64,000 nt of DNA from Flavobacteriaceae bacterium CRH (lineage in GTDB: Bacteria > Bacteroidota > Bacteroidia > Flavobacteriales > Flavobacteriaceae), in NCBI GenBank assembly GCA_001507425.1, contig LMAJ01000010.1, forward strand, positions 89,456 through 153,455, read 5' to 3'. The position numbers and the translations under genes are program-made. Each line of letters opens with the position of its first letter. Position 1 is the first letter of the stretch. A model generated the notes under the pieces. The model was not told the origin of the DNA, did no database searches, and saw only the letters and a program-made list of their open reading frames with translations. Positions 26,665 through 34,959 of the stretch are shown one piece after another.

Positions 26665-27828
26665 ATGCAATTATCGGTAATTATTCTCAGTTATAATGTG
26701 CGTTATTTTCTCGAACAATGTGTTTTAAGCGTTCAGGAAGCTATTGCCACACTTAATGCTGAAATTATAGTAATCGACAATAATTCTACAGACGATAGTT
26801 GTTTAATGATGGAACAACAATTTCCGGAAATTAAACTTATTAAAAACAAAGAAAATGCAGGTTTTCCTAAAGGAAATAATATTGCCGTTGCACAAGCTCA
26901 GGGAAAATATATTTGTATACTAAATCCGGATACAGTCGTTGCAGATGATACTTTTAGTAAAATTTTGGCTTTCGCCGAAAAACAAATAAATTTAGGGATC
27001 ATAGGCTGCAAATTAATTGACGGAACAGGAAATTTTCTGCCGGAAAGTAAACGAAGTATTCCAGCGCCTTGGGTTGCTTTTACAAAGTTTTTTGGTTTGT
27101 ATAAAATTTTTCCAAAAACACATCTTTTTAATCAATATTATGCGCAGCATCTATCTGAAAATGAAACAGGAAAAGTGGATATTTTAGTTGGCGCCTTTAT
27201 GTTTATGCAACGAGATTTATATCTTGATTTAAAGGGTTTTGATGAAGATTGTTTCATGTATGCAGATGATATCGATTTGTGCTATCGTGCTTTGCAAAAT
27301 CAAAAAGCAAATTATTATTTTCATGAAACTACCGTAATTCATTACAAAGGTGAAAGTACGGTAAAAGATGAAAAATATATGAAGCGCTTTCAGGAAGCGA
27401 TGCGCTTTTTTTATAAGAAGCATTTTAAAAAATCATTCTTTTTTGAAATTTTTATTCAGGTCGGAATTATATTTTTTTCTTTTGTTAAAATGTTTCAGGG
27501 AAAAACAAAGCCAAAACCATTACCGGAAAGTTATGTTTTGTATTCTTCAAATGAAATATTATCCGAAAAATTGACTCATATTTTCAAAAATAAAGTAGTT
27601 ATTTTCGATTTCAAAAAAGAAAAAACAGTAAATTCGTCTCAGATTTTTGGGGCTAAAAGACTAGAGATAATTTTGGATAATCAATATGTTTCATTCAAAA
27701 AATGTATCAAAATCATAGAAACTCTTAAAGATAAGAGCATTACTTTTAAAATTTTCCCCAAAAACACAAATTTTATTATTGGGAGTGATTCAAGAAATGA
27801 TCGAGGTCAAATTATAAAAATCGAGTAA
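26665..27828 (+). CDS. GT2 glycosyltransferase with extra C-terminal domain
   Basis: 387-residue protein. Residues 1-~260 are a GT2 (rhamnosyltransferase-like) domain: MQLSVIILSYNVRYFLEQCV, EIIVIDNNSTDDS, NAGFPKGNNIAVAQAQG, CILNPDTVV (N-P-D-T metal site) and DEDCFMYADDIDLCYRA. A hydrophobic stretch follows (IFIQVGIIFFSFVKMF), then ~100 residues that are not part of the transferase. Those read as an alpha/beta domain ending FIIGSDSRNDRGQIIKI, the closing strand of nucleotide-binding Rossmann folds. It starts 30 bp after the barrel gene. Likely a cell-envelope glycosyltransferase outside the capsule operon; substrate unknown. Confidence 0.85.
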   Translation: MQLSVIILSYNVRYFLEQCVLSVQEAIATLNAEIIVIDNNSTDDSCLMMEQQFPEIKLIKNKENAGFPKGNNIAVAQAQGKYICILNPDTVVADDTFSKILAFAEKQINLGIIGCKLIDGTGNFLPESKRSIPAPWVAFTKFFGLYKIFPKTHLFNQYYAQHLSENETGKVDILVGAFMFMQRDLYLDLKGFDEDCFMYADDIDLCYRALQNQKANYYFHETTVIHYKGESTVKDEKYMKRFQEAMRFFYKKHFKKSFFFEIFIQVGIIFFSFVKMFQGKTKPKPLPESYVLYSSNEILSEKLTHIFKNKVVIFDFKKEKTVNSSQIFGAKRLEIILDNQYVSFKKCIKIIETLKDKSITFKIFPKNTNFIIGSDSRNDRGQIIKIE

Positions 27829-27912
27829 AAAATTATATTAAATGTAATTTATATTTAAAATATTCAGTAATTTCGCAATCTGAAAATTAAAATCACCCTT
27901 GAGGTTAACAAT

Positions 27913-29262
27913 ATGGCAAGATTTGAATTAAAACTTCCTAAAATGGGAGAAAGTGTAGCTGAAGCAACTATTACAAACTGGTTGAAAGAAGTTGGAGACA
28001 AAATTGAAGCTGATGAAGCTGTACTCGAAATTGCTACTGATAAAGTAGATAGCGAAGTGCCAAGCGAAGTTTCAGGAATTTTAGTTGAACAATTATTTGG
28101 CAAAGATGATTTAGTTCAGGTGGGTCAAACCATTGCAATTATTGAAACAGAAGGTGATGCACCAGAAGTTAAAGTTGTAGAACAAGTTGCAGCTCCGACA
28201 GAGGTTGAAGCAATTGAAAAAACGATTGAAGCAGCACAGGAAACTGTTGCTACTCCACAAAATTTTTCAGGGTCAGACAAATTCTTTTCTCCATTAGTAA
28301 AAAATATTGCAAAAGAAGAAGGCATTTCGGTTGCTGAATTAGATAATCTTAACGGTTCAGGAAAAGACGGACGAATTACTAAAGAAGATATCTTAAAATA
28401 TATTGAAGATCGCAAATCTGGTGCAATTATTTCAACTCCAAAAGTTGTTGAAGATGCTCCAAAACCAATAGAAGTTGTTTCTCAAATTGCTCCACAGGTT
28501 ACAGAACCTGCAGTTCAAAAAAGTCAACAAGCAGTTCCTGTTTCTGTAAACGGAGGTGATGAAATTATCGAAATGGACAGAATGCGTAAACTGATTTCAG
28601 GTTACATGATCGCTTCTGTACAAACTTCGGCTCATGTTCAGTCGTTTATAGAAGTTGATGTAACCAATATTGTAAAATGGAGAGATAAAGTTAAAACAGC
28701 TTTCGAAAAAAGAGAAGGCGAGAAATTGACTTTTACGCCAATTATGATGGAAGCAGTTGCAAAAGCATTAAAAGATTTTCCGGGAATGAACATCTCTGTT
28801 AATGGCGATTACATCATTAAAAAGAAAAATATAAATTTAGGAATGGCTGCGGCCTTGCCAAACGGAAATTTGATTGTTCCTGTTATTAAAAATGCAGATC
28901 AGTTAAACCTGGTTGGAATGGCAAAAGCGGTAAACGATTTAGGAAACCGTGCGAAAACCGGAAAACTAAAACCAGACGATACGCAAGGCGGAACTTATAC
29001 AGTAACAAACGTAGGAACGTTTGGAAGTGTTTTTGGAACGCCAATTATCAATCAGCCTCAAGTTGGAATTTTAGCTCTTGGTGCAATTCGTAAAGTGCCC
29101 GCAGTTATCGAAACTCCTGAAGGTGATTTTATCGGAATTCGTCAAAAAATGTTCCTTTCGCATTCTTACGATCATAGAGTTGTAGACGGTGCATTAGGAG
29201 GAAGTTTTGTAAAACGCGTTGCAGAATATTTAGAAGCTTTTGATGTAGATAGAGACTTTTAG
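27913..29262 (+). CDS. 2-oxoacid dehydrogenase E2 (dihydrolipoyl acyltransferase)
   Basis: 449-residue E2 subunit. An N-terminal lipoyl domain carries the lipoylation lysine K44 in EIATDKVDSEV. A linker rich in Ala/Pro/Glu and a peripheral subunit-binding domain at ~127-167 (KNIAKEEGISVAELDNLNGS) follow. The C-terminal catalytic domain has the active-site HRVVDG at 421-426. In Bacteroidota this stand-alone form with a D-K-V-D-S lipoyl motif is usually the branched-chain 2-oxoacid dehydrogenase E2; a 2-oxoglutarate role is also possible. E1 and E3 are not nearby, so complex assembly depends on distant genes. A strong terminator follows. Confidence 0.9.
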   Translation: MARFELKLPKMGESVAEATITNWLKEVGDKIEADEAVLEIATDKVDSEVPSEVSGILVEQLFGKDDLVQVGQTIAIIETEGDAPEVKVVEQVAAPTEVEAIEKTIEAAQETVATPQNFSGSDKFFSPLVKNIAKEEGISVAELDNLNGSGKDGRITKEDILKYIEDRKSGAIISTPKVVEDAPKPIEVVSQIAPQVTEPAVQKSQQAVPVSVNGGDEIIEMDRMRKLISGYMIASVQTSAHVQSFIEVDVTNIVKWRDKVKTAFEKREGEKLTFTPIMMEAVAKALKDFPGMNISVNGDYIIKKKNINLGMAAALPNGNLIVPVIKNADQLNLVGMAKAVNDLGNRAKTGKLKPDDTQGGTYTVTNVGTFGSVFGTPIINQPQVGILALGAIRKVPAVIETPEGDFIGIRQKMFLSHSYDHRVVDGALGGSFVKRVAEYLEAFDVDRDF

Positions 29263-29286
29263 GAAATAAGAATTTTATAAATATTT

Positions 29287-29325
29287 AACCCTTTTAACAT
29301 TTTAGATGTTGAAAGGGTTTTCTTT
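29287..29325 (+). terminator. Intrinsic terminator after E2 gene
   Basis: 14-bp stem AACCCTTTTAACAT/ATGTTGAAAGGGTT (29287-29300 with 29306-29319, one G-T wobble), 5-base loop TTTAG, then a T-rich tail. Confidence 0.9.
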
Positions 29326-29400
29326 TTCTGATAAATTTATAATCAAAGTAAGAATCCTAGAACTTTGTAAAAAAAACGGGGAAAATTCGTCTTTAAAATT

Positions 29401-29408
29401 TATATTTG
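29401..29408 (+). promoter_or_regulatory. -7 promoter element for exonuclease gene
   Basis: TATATTTG, 20 bases before the ATG at 29429 and just after a terminator, so a new transcription unit is expected here. Confidence 0.5.
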
Positions 29409-29428
29409 TAGACTTATAAAATTTAAAT

Positions 29429-30199
29429 ATGGAACTAAAACTCAACAAACCAATTTGCTTTTTTGATCTCGAAACGACAGGAATTGATATAGGAAAAGAT
29501 CGAATAGTAGAAATTTCAATATTTAAAGTTTTTCCTAACGGAAATAAAGAAAGTAAAACCTGGTTGGTGAATCCTACAATTCCAATTCCGGCTCAGACAA
29601 CGGCAGTTCATGGTATTACAGATGAAAAAGTGGCAAATGAACCTACTTTTAATGAACTGGCGCCTCAAATTCATAATATGATTAAGGATAGTGATTTGGG
29701 CGGATTTAATTCAGATCGTTTTGATATTCCGTTATTGGCAGAAGAATTACTTCGTGCCGGAGTTGATTTTGATATGAAAAATAAAGTTTCAGTAGATGTT
29801 CAGACTATTTTTCACAAAATGGAAGAACGCACATTAAGTGCTGCATTGAAATTTTACTGTGGAAAAAGTTTAGAAAACGCACACTCTGCAGAAGCAGATA
29901 CCATGGCAACTTATGAGATTTTGAAAGCACAATTAGATCGTTATCCTGAATTGGAAAATGACATGAAAATATTGTCTGAATTTACAACTCGCAAAAAAAT
30001 CGCTGATTTTGCCGGAATGATCGCTTTTGATAAAGATAATGAAGAGATTTTTGCCTTTGGAAAACACAAAGGCGCAAAAGTAGAAAAAGTCTTAGAAACG
30101 GAACCTGGCTATTTTAGCTGGATTCAAAATGCTGATTTTCCTCTATATACCAAAAAAGTCTTAACAGCCATTAAATTAAGAAAGTTAAATACTAAATAA
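29429..30199 (+). CDS. DnaQ-like 3'-5' exonuclease
   Basis: 256-residue DEDD exonuclease. Exo I is ICFFDLETTGIDIGKDRIVEIS (D and E of DLET), Exo II is SDLGGFNSDRFDIPLLAEEL, and Exo III contains the acidic stretch AHSAEADTMATYEIL with the His/Asp pair of the DEDDh type. After residue ~200 a small extra module reads FGKHKGAKVEKVLETEPGYFSWI, like the C-terminal DUF3820-type module that often accompanies such exonucleases. It could be a repair or proofreading nuclease, but it is not the main PolIII epsilon subunit by architecture. Followed by a hairpin-forming repeat and the FAH gene. Confidence 0.88.
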   Translation: MELKLNKPICFFDLETTGIDIGKDRIVEISIFKVFPNGNKESKTWLVNPTIPIPAQTTAVHGITDEKVANEPTFNELAPQIHNMIKDSDLGGFNSDRFDIPLLAEELLRAGVDFDMKNKVSVDVQTIFHKMEERTLSAALKFYCGKSLENAHSAEADTMATYEILKAQLDRYPELENDMKILSEFTTRKKIADFAGMIAFDKDNEEIFAFGKHKGAKVEKVLETEPGYFSWIQNADFPLYTKKVLTAIKLRKLNTK

Positions 30200-30202
30200 G
30201 GC

Positions 30203-30278
30203 TCTAAGTGGCTAAGCTTATAAGGTTCTGGGTTTTACTTGAATTCTTAGAAGCTTAGCTACTTAGCCACTTAGAAGC
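30203..30278. repeat. Inverted TTAGA/CTAAG-type intergenic repeat
   Basis: Perfect 14-base arms TCTAAGTGGCTAAG (30203-30216) and CTTAGCCACTTAGA (30262-30275), with further AAGCTTAG units between. The arms are built from short CTAAG/CTTAG words at about 8-10-base steps. It can fold into a long hairpin and may act as terminator for the exonuclease gene. The same word style recurs at 33698-33745, 37575-37740 and 63896-63925. Confidence 0.75.
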
Positions 30279-30286
30279 TATAAAAG

Positions 30287-30898
30287 ATGAAAATACTTTG
30301 TATCGGTAGAAATTATGCCAATCATATTGAAGAATTAAAAAACGAAAGACCTTCAGAACCTGTCGTTTTTATGAAGCCGGATTCGGCAGTTTTATTAAAA
30401 CAACATCCTTTTGTAATCCCTGAATTTTCTGAAGATATTCATCACGAAATAGAAATAATTGTTAAAATTAATAAAGTTGGTAAATACATTGAACCTAAAT
30501 TTGCGCATAAGTATTATGATGAAATTAGCGTAGGTATCGATTTTACTGCCAGAGATTTACAAGCTCAGTTAAAAGCCAAAGGATTGCCTTGGGAAAAAGC
30601 AAAAGCATTTGATGGTTCTGCTGTGATTGGAGATTTTTTGCCTAAAACCGATTTTGTTTCGATGGAAAATCTTAGTTTTGAGCTTACAAATAACGCACAA
30701 ACAGTTCAAAAAGGCAATACAAGTCATATGCTTTGGAAGATTGATGAACTTGTTTCGTATGTTTCGCAATTCTTTACGCTTAAAATAGGGGATATAATTT
30801 TCACAGGAACTCCGGAAGGTGTTGCTGCGGTAAAACCAAATGACGTTTTAGAAGGCTTTTTAGAAGATAAAAAATTATTTAGAATACAAGTAAAATAA
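30287..30898 (+). CDS. Fumarylacetoacetate hydrolase family protein
   Basis: 203-residue FAH-fold enzyme, a metal-dependent C-C bond hydrolase or decarboxylase. Motifs: KILCIGRNYANHIEELKNE, VFMKPDSAVLLK, HHEIEIIVKINK (the E-x-E metal ligands), GIDFTARDLQAQLK and the closing FTGTPEGVAAV. Its ~200-residue single-domain length matches the YcgM/FAHD1 group (acylpyruvase or oxaloacetate decarboxylase) rather than the long fumarylacetoacetase of tyrosine breakdown. Its stop overlaps the HPt start by one base, so the two genes are co-translated, with no obvious metabolic link. Confidence 0.88.
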   Translation: MKILCIGRNYANHIEELKNERPSEPVVFMKPDSAVLLKQHPFVIPEFSEDIHHEIEIIVKINKVGKYIEPKFAHKYYDEISVGIDFTARDLQAQLKAKGLPWEKAKAFDGSAVIGDFLPKTDFVSMENLSFELTNNAQTVQKGNTSHMLWKIDELVSYVSQFFTLKIGDIIFTGTPEGVAAVKPNDVLEGFLEDKKLFRIQVK

Positions 30899-31242
30899 TG
30901 GCTTTAAAATATAACCTTTCGAAAGTGTATGCACTTTCAGATAACGATCCTGAATTTGTAAACGAAATTCTTAAACTATTCGTTACAGAAGTTCCTGAAG
31001 ATTTAAAACAAATCAAAGAAGGAATCAAAAAAAAGGATCATAAATATGCCTATGCCTATGCACACAAAATTAAGCCAACATTAGATTTAATGGGTTTAAA
31101 TGTGGCCTTTGAAGAAATTCTTCAGGTAGAAGCCTGGACAAAAGCTGAAGGCAAGAAAAAAGAAATTGTAGAAACATTTAAAAGTATTAAGCTGCAGGTA
31201 AAAGAAGCTATCAAAGAAATTAAAAAAGACTTTGACGTTTAA
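30898..31242 (+). CDS. Histidine phosphotransfer (HPt) domain protein
   Basis: 114-residue four-helix protein consisting of just an HPt domain. The phospho-accepting histidine is H56 in YAYAHKIKPTLDLMGL, the family's A-H-x-(I/L)-K motif with the typical small residue and Gly afterwards. It would relay phosphate between a hybrid sensor kinase and a response regulator, neither of which lies next to it. Coupled by TAATG to the FAH-family gene. The partner could not be determined; the HK/RR pair at 56201-58176 is orthodox and does not need an HPt. Confidence 0.85.
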   Translation: MALKYNLSKVYALSDNDPEFVNEILKLFVTEVPEDLKQIKEGIKKKDHKYAYAYAHKIKPTLDLMGLNVAFEEILQVEAWTKAEGKKKEIVETFKSIKLQVKEAIKEIKKDFDV

Positions 31243-31477
31243 TTTGGCGTTACCCTATTTTTGTCCTTTTTAAAAGTAGGTTAAAAAATAGGTATTCCCT
31301 AGGCTTCGGTAGTGCAATATCTTTTATTTCGGTTTTTTTTGTTCAATAAGCGCCTTTAGTTTGTTGCAAAAAGATGCCGTTCTACCCCTTCTCAAAATCG
31401 TTTCAATGACAACCTACTTTCTAATAATAAACTTACGATTAATAATTTAAAACTTCGTAAGAAAAATATTTCACGAT
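31243..31477. other. 235-bp gap with degenerate repeat-like sequence
   Basis: No ORF. It holds CCTATTTTTG ... AAAAAATAGG as an imperfect inverted pair at 31252-31292 and a stretch with ATATCTTTTATTTCGG ... AAAAAGATGCCG near 31316-31372. From memory the latter resembles a worn copy of an intergenic repeat common in Flavobacterium. No clear promoter box for cinA was found. Confidence 0.4.
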
Positions 31478-32731
31478 ATGAAAGCAACTATTATTACTAT
31501 TGGAGATGAAATTTTAATAGGACAGATTGTAGATACAAACTCTGCATTTATTGCCAAATCACTTGACCGGATTGGTGTCGAAATTCATGAAATGATTTCG
31601 ATAAGCGATGATAAAAAACACATTTTAGATACTTTTGCACAACTACAAAATAAAGTTGATGTTGTTTTAATTACTGGCGGATTAGGTCCGACAAAAGACG
31701 ATATAACTAAAAAAACATTCTGCGAATACTTTGATGATGAGTTGGTTGTAAATCCGCAAGTTTTGGCTCACGTAACAGAATTAATCGAAGGTTTTTATAA
31801 ACGACCAATTTCGCAATTAAATAAAGATCAAGCCTTAGTTCCGTCAAAATGTACTGTTTTGCACAACAAAATGGGCACTGCGCCAGGAATGTGGATGAAG
31901 AAAGAAAATACCGTTTTTATATCACTTCCTGGAGTTCCGTACGAAATGAAGTATTTAGTAGAAGAAGAGATAATTCCTAAAATAGTAAGCGAATATAAAC
32001 GTCCGTATATTATTCATAAAACCATTTTAACCTATGGGCAAGGTGAGAGCTTAGTGGCAGAACGTATCGAAGATTGGGAGAATAATCTGCCTGAATTTAT
32101 TAAATTGGCTTATTTGCCAAATCCGGGTAGAGTACGTTTACGTTTGTCTGCCAGAGGAACAAATAAAGAGCAATTAGAAGCAGCAATTGATAAAAATGTA
32201 AAATCGTTAGATGCTATTATTCATGATATTATAGTAGGATACGAAGAAAACGAAACAATAGAATCTGTAGTTGGAAAGTTACTTACAAAGCAAAATAAAA
32301 CAATTGCTACCGCTGAAAGTATTACAGGTGGAAAAATTGCTTCAATTTTGTCAGCCGTTCCCGGGGCTTCTAACTACTTTAGAGGCAGTGTAGTTTCGTA
32401 TGCGACAGAGGCTAAAGTGAGTGTTCTCGGTATTTCACAAGATTTAATAGACCAATATTCGGTAGTAAGTGCACAAGTAGCTTCGGCTATGGCTTTGAAT
32501 GTGAAAGAGATACTCAAAACTGACTATGCAATTGCAACAACCGGGAACGCCGGACCTACAAAAGGAGACTCAAATGCAGAAATTGGTACTGTTTTTATCG
32601 CTTTGGCAACTCCAAATGATATAATTGTTGAAGAATTTAATTTTGGCCAACCACGTGAAAAAGTGATAGATAGAGCCACGATTAAGAGTTTAGAAATATT
32701 ACAGAAAGAAATTTTGAAAATTGTGCAATAA
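31478..32731 (+). CDS. cinA: CinA-like protein / nicotinamide-nucleotide amidase
   Basis: 417-residue two-domain protein. The N-terminal molybdopterin-binding-like (COG1058) domain starts [22 protein letters not shown] and has [15 protein letters not shown] and [14 protein letters not shown]. The C-terminal domain (from ~255) is the PncC-type amidase that deamidates nicotinamide mononucleotide, with [14 protein letters not shown] (Ser281 region) and [24 protein letters not shown]. It serves pyridine-nucleotide salvage; the competence name is historical. Full length. It precedes the ribosomal-protein cluster but is separated from it by a promoter. Confidence 0.95.
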   Translation: MKATIITIGDEILIGQIVDTNSAFIAKSLDRIGVEIHEMISISDDKKHILDTFAQLQNKVDVVLITGGLGPTKDDITKKTFCEYFDDELVVNPQVLAHVTELIEGFYKRPISQLNKDQALVPSKCTVLHNKMGTAPGMWMKKENTVFISLPGVPYEMKYLVEEEIIPKIVSEYKRPYIIHKTILTYGQGESLVAERIEDWENNLPEFIKLAYLPNPGRVRLRLSARGTNKEQLEAAIDKNVKSLDAIIHDIIVGYEENETIESVVGKLLTKQNKTIATAESITGGKIASILSAVPGASNYFRGSVVSYATEAKVSVLGISQDLIDQYSVVSAQVASAMALNVKEILKTDYAIATTGNAGPTKGDSNAEIGTVFIALATPNDIIVEEFNFGQPREKVIDRATIKSLEILQKEILKIVQ

Positions 32732-32735
32732 TTTT

Positions 32736-32766
32736 TTGCTACAATGGTTTATTTTTCTTTTCTTTG
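32736..32766 (+). promoter_or_regulatory. Promoter of the rpmB-rpmG-DUF4295 cluster
   Basis: TTG at 32736-32738 and TTTCTTTG at 32759-32766, 20 bases apart. This is the Bacteroidota -33/-7 arrangement with one mismatch (T for A) in TAnnTTTG. It lies 36 bases before the rpmB start. Confidence 0.55.
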
Positions 32767-32802
32767 CACCCTGATTTTGAATAACGATAAAAGATAAGTA
32801 TA

Positions 32803-33039
32803 ATGTCAAGAGTTTGTGACCTTACAGGTAAAAGAGCGATGGTAGGAAATAACGTTTCTCACGCTATGAACAAAACTAAGAGAAAGTTTTCTGTAAACTT
32901 AGTTAAAAAGCGTTTTTATCTTCCAGAAGAAGATAGATGGATTACTCTTAGAGTAGCAGCATCTACGATAAAAACAATTAATAAAAATGGAATCACTGCT
33001 GTTTTGAAAAAAGCACAGTCAGAAGGATTTATCAAATAA
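32803..33039 (+). CDS. rpmB: 50S ribosomal protein bL28
   Basis: 78-residue ribosomal protein with the family start [32 protein letters not shown] and the later block [27 protein letters not shown]. Length is normal for Bacteroidota. First gene of a compact cluster with rpmG (27-bp gap) and a DUF4295 gene, the usual order in this phylum. The Cys-containing zinc ribbon of some L28 forms is not present; only one N-terminal Cys is seen. Confidence 0.97.
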   Translation: MSRVCDLTGKRAMVGNNVSHAMNKTKRKFSVNLVKKRFYLPEEDRWITLRVAASTIKTINKNGITAVLKKAQSEGFIK

Positions 33040-33066
33040 TCTTTTCCTAAATAAATATATAGCAAG

Positions 33067-33249
33067 ATGGCAAAGAAAGGTAATAGAATCCAGGTAATTT
33101 TGGAATGTACTGAGCACAAGACTTCTGGTGTTCCAGGAACTTCAAGATACATTACAACTAAGAACAAAAAAAATACTCCGGACAGATTAGAGATTAAAAA
33201 ATTTAATCCAATCTTGAAACGCGTAACTGTTCACAAAGAAATTAAGTAA
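33067..33249 (+). CDS. rpmG: 50S ribosomal protein bL33
   Basis: 60-residue ribosomal protein: [18 protein letters not shown], then [23 protein letters not shown], the typical L33 core. Only one cysteine remains of the four-Cys zinc knuckle, i.e. the zinc-independent (C-minus) form. Between rpmB and the DUF4295 gene. The 77-bp gap after it is filled by four stem-loops (see 33256-33323). Confidence 0.96.
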
Positions 33250-33255
33250 TAATTA

Positions 33256-33323
33256 GAGATTTTTGTAAATCTCAAATGGTTTTGCCATTTAGAGTTTTAT
33301 AGAAAACTTCAAATAACATTTGA
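33256..33323 (+). promoter_or_regulatory. Four contiguous stem-loops before the DUF4295 start (candidate RNA leader)
   Basis: All four arms are perfect: GAGATTT-TTGT-AAATCTC (33256-33273), AAATGG-TTTTG-CCATTT (33274-33290), AGTTTT-ATAG-AAAACT (33293-33308) and TCAAAT-AAC-ATTTGA (33309-33323). The last ends three bases before the ATG at 33327. None is followed by a T-tract. Such a chain could bind a ribosomal protein, limit read-through or set translation of the downstream gene. Confidence 0.6.
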
Positions 33324-33326
33324 ATC

Positions 33327-33479
33327 ATGGCAAAGAAAACCGTAGCATCGTTACAAACATCTTCTAAGAGATTATCAAAAGCCATCAAAATGGTGAAATC
33401 TCCTAAAACTGGCGCATATACATTCGTAGAATCTATTATGGCTCCTGAAGAAGTTGATACTTTCTTGAAAAAGAAATAA
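33327..33479 (+). CDS. DUF4295 small basic protein (probable Bacteroidota ribosomal protein)
   Basis: 50-residue basic protein, MAKKTVASLQTSSKRLSKAI at the start and ESIMAPEEVDTFLKKK at the end. This is the DUF4295 family, found only in Bacteroidota and always beside rpmB/rpmG. I recall that ribosome structures from Flavobacterium assigned this family as a phylum-specific large-subunit protein (named bL38); that name is from memory. It is too short for most ORF thresholds, but its position, composition and start after a structured leader make it certain as a gene. A strong terminator follows 20 bp later, separating it from ftsY. Confidence 0.92.
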   Translation: MAKKTVASLQTSSKRLSKAIKMVKSPKTGAYTFVESIMAPEEVDTFLKKK

Positions 33480-33498
33480 TTACAATCACATTATATAG

Positions 33499-33530
33499 AA
33501 AAGCTACTTTCATTCGGAAGTAGCTTTTTT
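33499..33530 (+). terminator. Intrinsic terminator after the ribosomal-protein cluster
   Basis: 9-bp perfect stem AAGCTACTT/AAGTAGCTT (33501-33509 with 33518-33526), loop TCATTCGG, followed by T residues. Confidence 0.9.
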
Positions 33531-33697
33531 ATTTTTTATATTTGTCTAAAGTTTTATAGAAGTAGAATAATTGGCTTGTTTTTAAGCAATAATTTGGGCT
33601 ATACTTTATATCTTTACTGTTCATCTTATTGAATAAGCAAAGAATATTTATGTAATAAGACTAGTGTAAAAATAATTGACATTCTTTAAAGATTAGG

Positions 33698-33745
33698 ATT
33701 TCGGATAATCTAAAAATCTAGAAGTCTAACAATCTAATAATCAAC
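33698..33745. repeat. TCTAA-word repeat upstream of ftsY
   Basis: Six TCTAA or TCTAG words in about 45 bases just before the ftsY start. Same word family as the repeats at 30203-30278 and 37575-37740, here in one orientation only. The rest of the 270-bp gap 33480-33749 holds the terminator, a TATATTTG box at 33537-33544 and no ORF. Confidence 0.55.
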
Positions 33746-33749
33746 AAAA

Positions 33750-34703
33750 ATGAGTTTTTTTAAAAAATTATTCTCTACTGATAAAAAAGAGACTTTAGAT
33801 AAAAGTCTTGAAAAATCAAAAACTACTTTTTTCTCAAAGTTAAGTAAAGTTGTTGCCGGAAAATCTAAAGTCGATGACGATGTTTTAGATGATCTTGAAG
33901 AAATTCTTGTGGCTTCAGATGTTGGTGTAAATACAACGCTAAAAATAATCTCAAGAATAGAAAAACGTGTTGCTGAAGATAAATATTTAGGTACAGAAGA
34001 ATTAAATCAAATTCTTCGTGAAGAAATTGCTGGCTTATTGTCTGAAACCAATAGAGGAGAAGCAACAGAATTTGATATTCCGAAAGATAAAAAACCTTAT
34101 GTTCTGATGGTTGTTGGAGTAAATGGAGTTGGTAAAACAACTACCATTGGTAAATTGGCTTATCAATTTAAAAAAGCAGGTTATAAAGTTGTTTTAGGTG
34201 CCGCTGATACTTTTCGTGCCGCAGCAATTGATCAGCTACAAGTTTGGGCAGATCGTGTAGATGTGCCAATTGTAAGGCAAAATATGGGGAGTGATCCTGC
34301 TTCTGTAGCTTTTGATACTTTACAGTCGGCTGTAGCGCAAAATGCAGATATTGTTATTATAGATACTGCGGGACGTTTGCATAATAAAATCAATTTGATG
34401 AACGAACTTACAAAAGTGAAACGTGTAATGCAAAAAGTCGTTGCCGATGCACCTCACGATGTACTTTTGGTTTTGGATGGTTCTACTGGTCAAAATGCTT
34501 TTGAACAGGCCAAACAATTTACGGCTGCAACCGAAGTGACTTCTCTTGCTGTAACTAAATTAGACGGAACTGCAAAAGGTGGAGTCGTAATTGGTATTTC
34601 AGATCAATTCCAGATTCCTGTAAAATATATTGGTGTTGGCGAAGGAATTGAAGATTTGCAAGTCTTTAATAAATACGAATTCGTAGACAGTTTTTTTAAA
34701 TAA
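33750..34703 (+). CDS. ftsY: Signal recognition particle receptor FtsY
   Basis: 317-residue SRP GTPase that docks ribosome-SRP complexes at the membrane. N-domain helices (residues ~20-100) are followed by the G domain: P-loop GVNGVGKTTTIGKLA (near 123-137), LGAADTFRAAAIDQLQVWA, IIDTAGRLHNK, TKLDGTAKGG and the closing GVGEGIEDLQVF. The long acidic A domain of E. coli FtsY is missing; only a short Lys-rich N-terminus precedes the N domain, as is normal in Bacteroidota. Expressed separately from the ribosomal-protein cluster because a terminator intervenes. Confidence 0.97.
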   Translation: MSFFKKLFSTDKKETLDKSLEKSKTTFFSKLSKVVAGKSKVDDDVLDDLEEILVASDVGVNTTLKIISRIEKRVAEDKYLGTEELNQILREEIAGLLSETNRGEATEFDIPKDKKPYVLMVVGVNGVGKTTTIGKLAYQFKKAGYKVVLGAADTFRAAAIDQLQVWADRVDVPIVRQNMGSDPASVAFDTLQSAVAQNADIVIIDTAGRLHNKINLMNELTKVKRVMQKVVADAPHDVLLVLDGSTGQNAFEQAKQFTAATEVTSLAVTKLDGTAKGGVVIGISDQFQIPVKYIGVGEGIEDLQVFNKYEFVDSFFK

Positions 34704-34721
34704 TTTTTGAGGTAATTTATA

Positions 34722-34901
34722 ATGAGTTTTTCTTCTTTAAAAAATATATCGCCTATAGCGTTTTATTTCGCAAGCGTTATTTCTTTTGTTTTAGCTAACG
34801 TATTAAGAGATAAAAATCTATCTTTTTATTACGTTTTGTTAGTGTTAGGATTAGTTTTCTTTTTTATTGGAATCCTACAGCGACTGCGTACTAAGCGATA
34901 G
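34722..34901 (+). CDS. Small two-helix membrane protein
   Basis: 59-residue ORF from ATG 34722 (18 bp after ftsY) to TAG 34901. It has an N-terminal helix PIAFYFASVISFVLANVL, a short polar turn RDKNLS and a second helix FYYVLLVLGLVFFFIGIL, then the basic end QRLRTKR. Both helices are compact and the positive tail predicts a cytoplasmic C-terminus. Spacing to ftsY suggests co-transcription. I do not recognise a family. Real gene status rests on the clean helix-turn-helix composition and on its fit between ftsY and the next lipoprotein. Confidence 0.65.
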   Translation: MSFSSLKNISPIAFYFASVISFVLANVLRDKNLSFYYVLLVLGLVFFFIGILQRLRTKR

Positions 34902-34959
34902 TTTTACTTTTGGAAATTTATTTAGCAAATATTGCTTATTATTGAAAGTTGTAATTATT

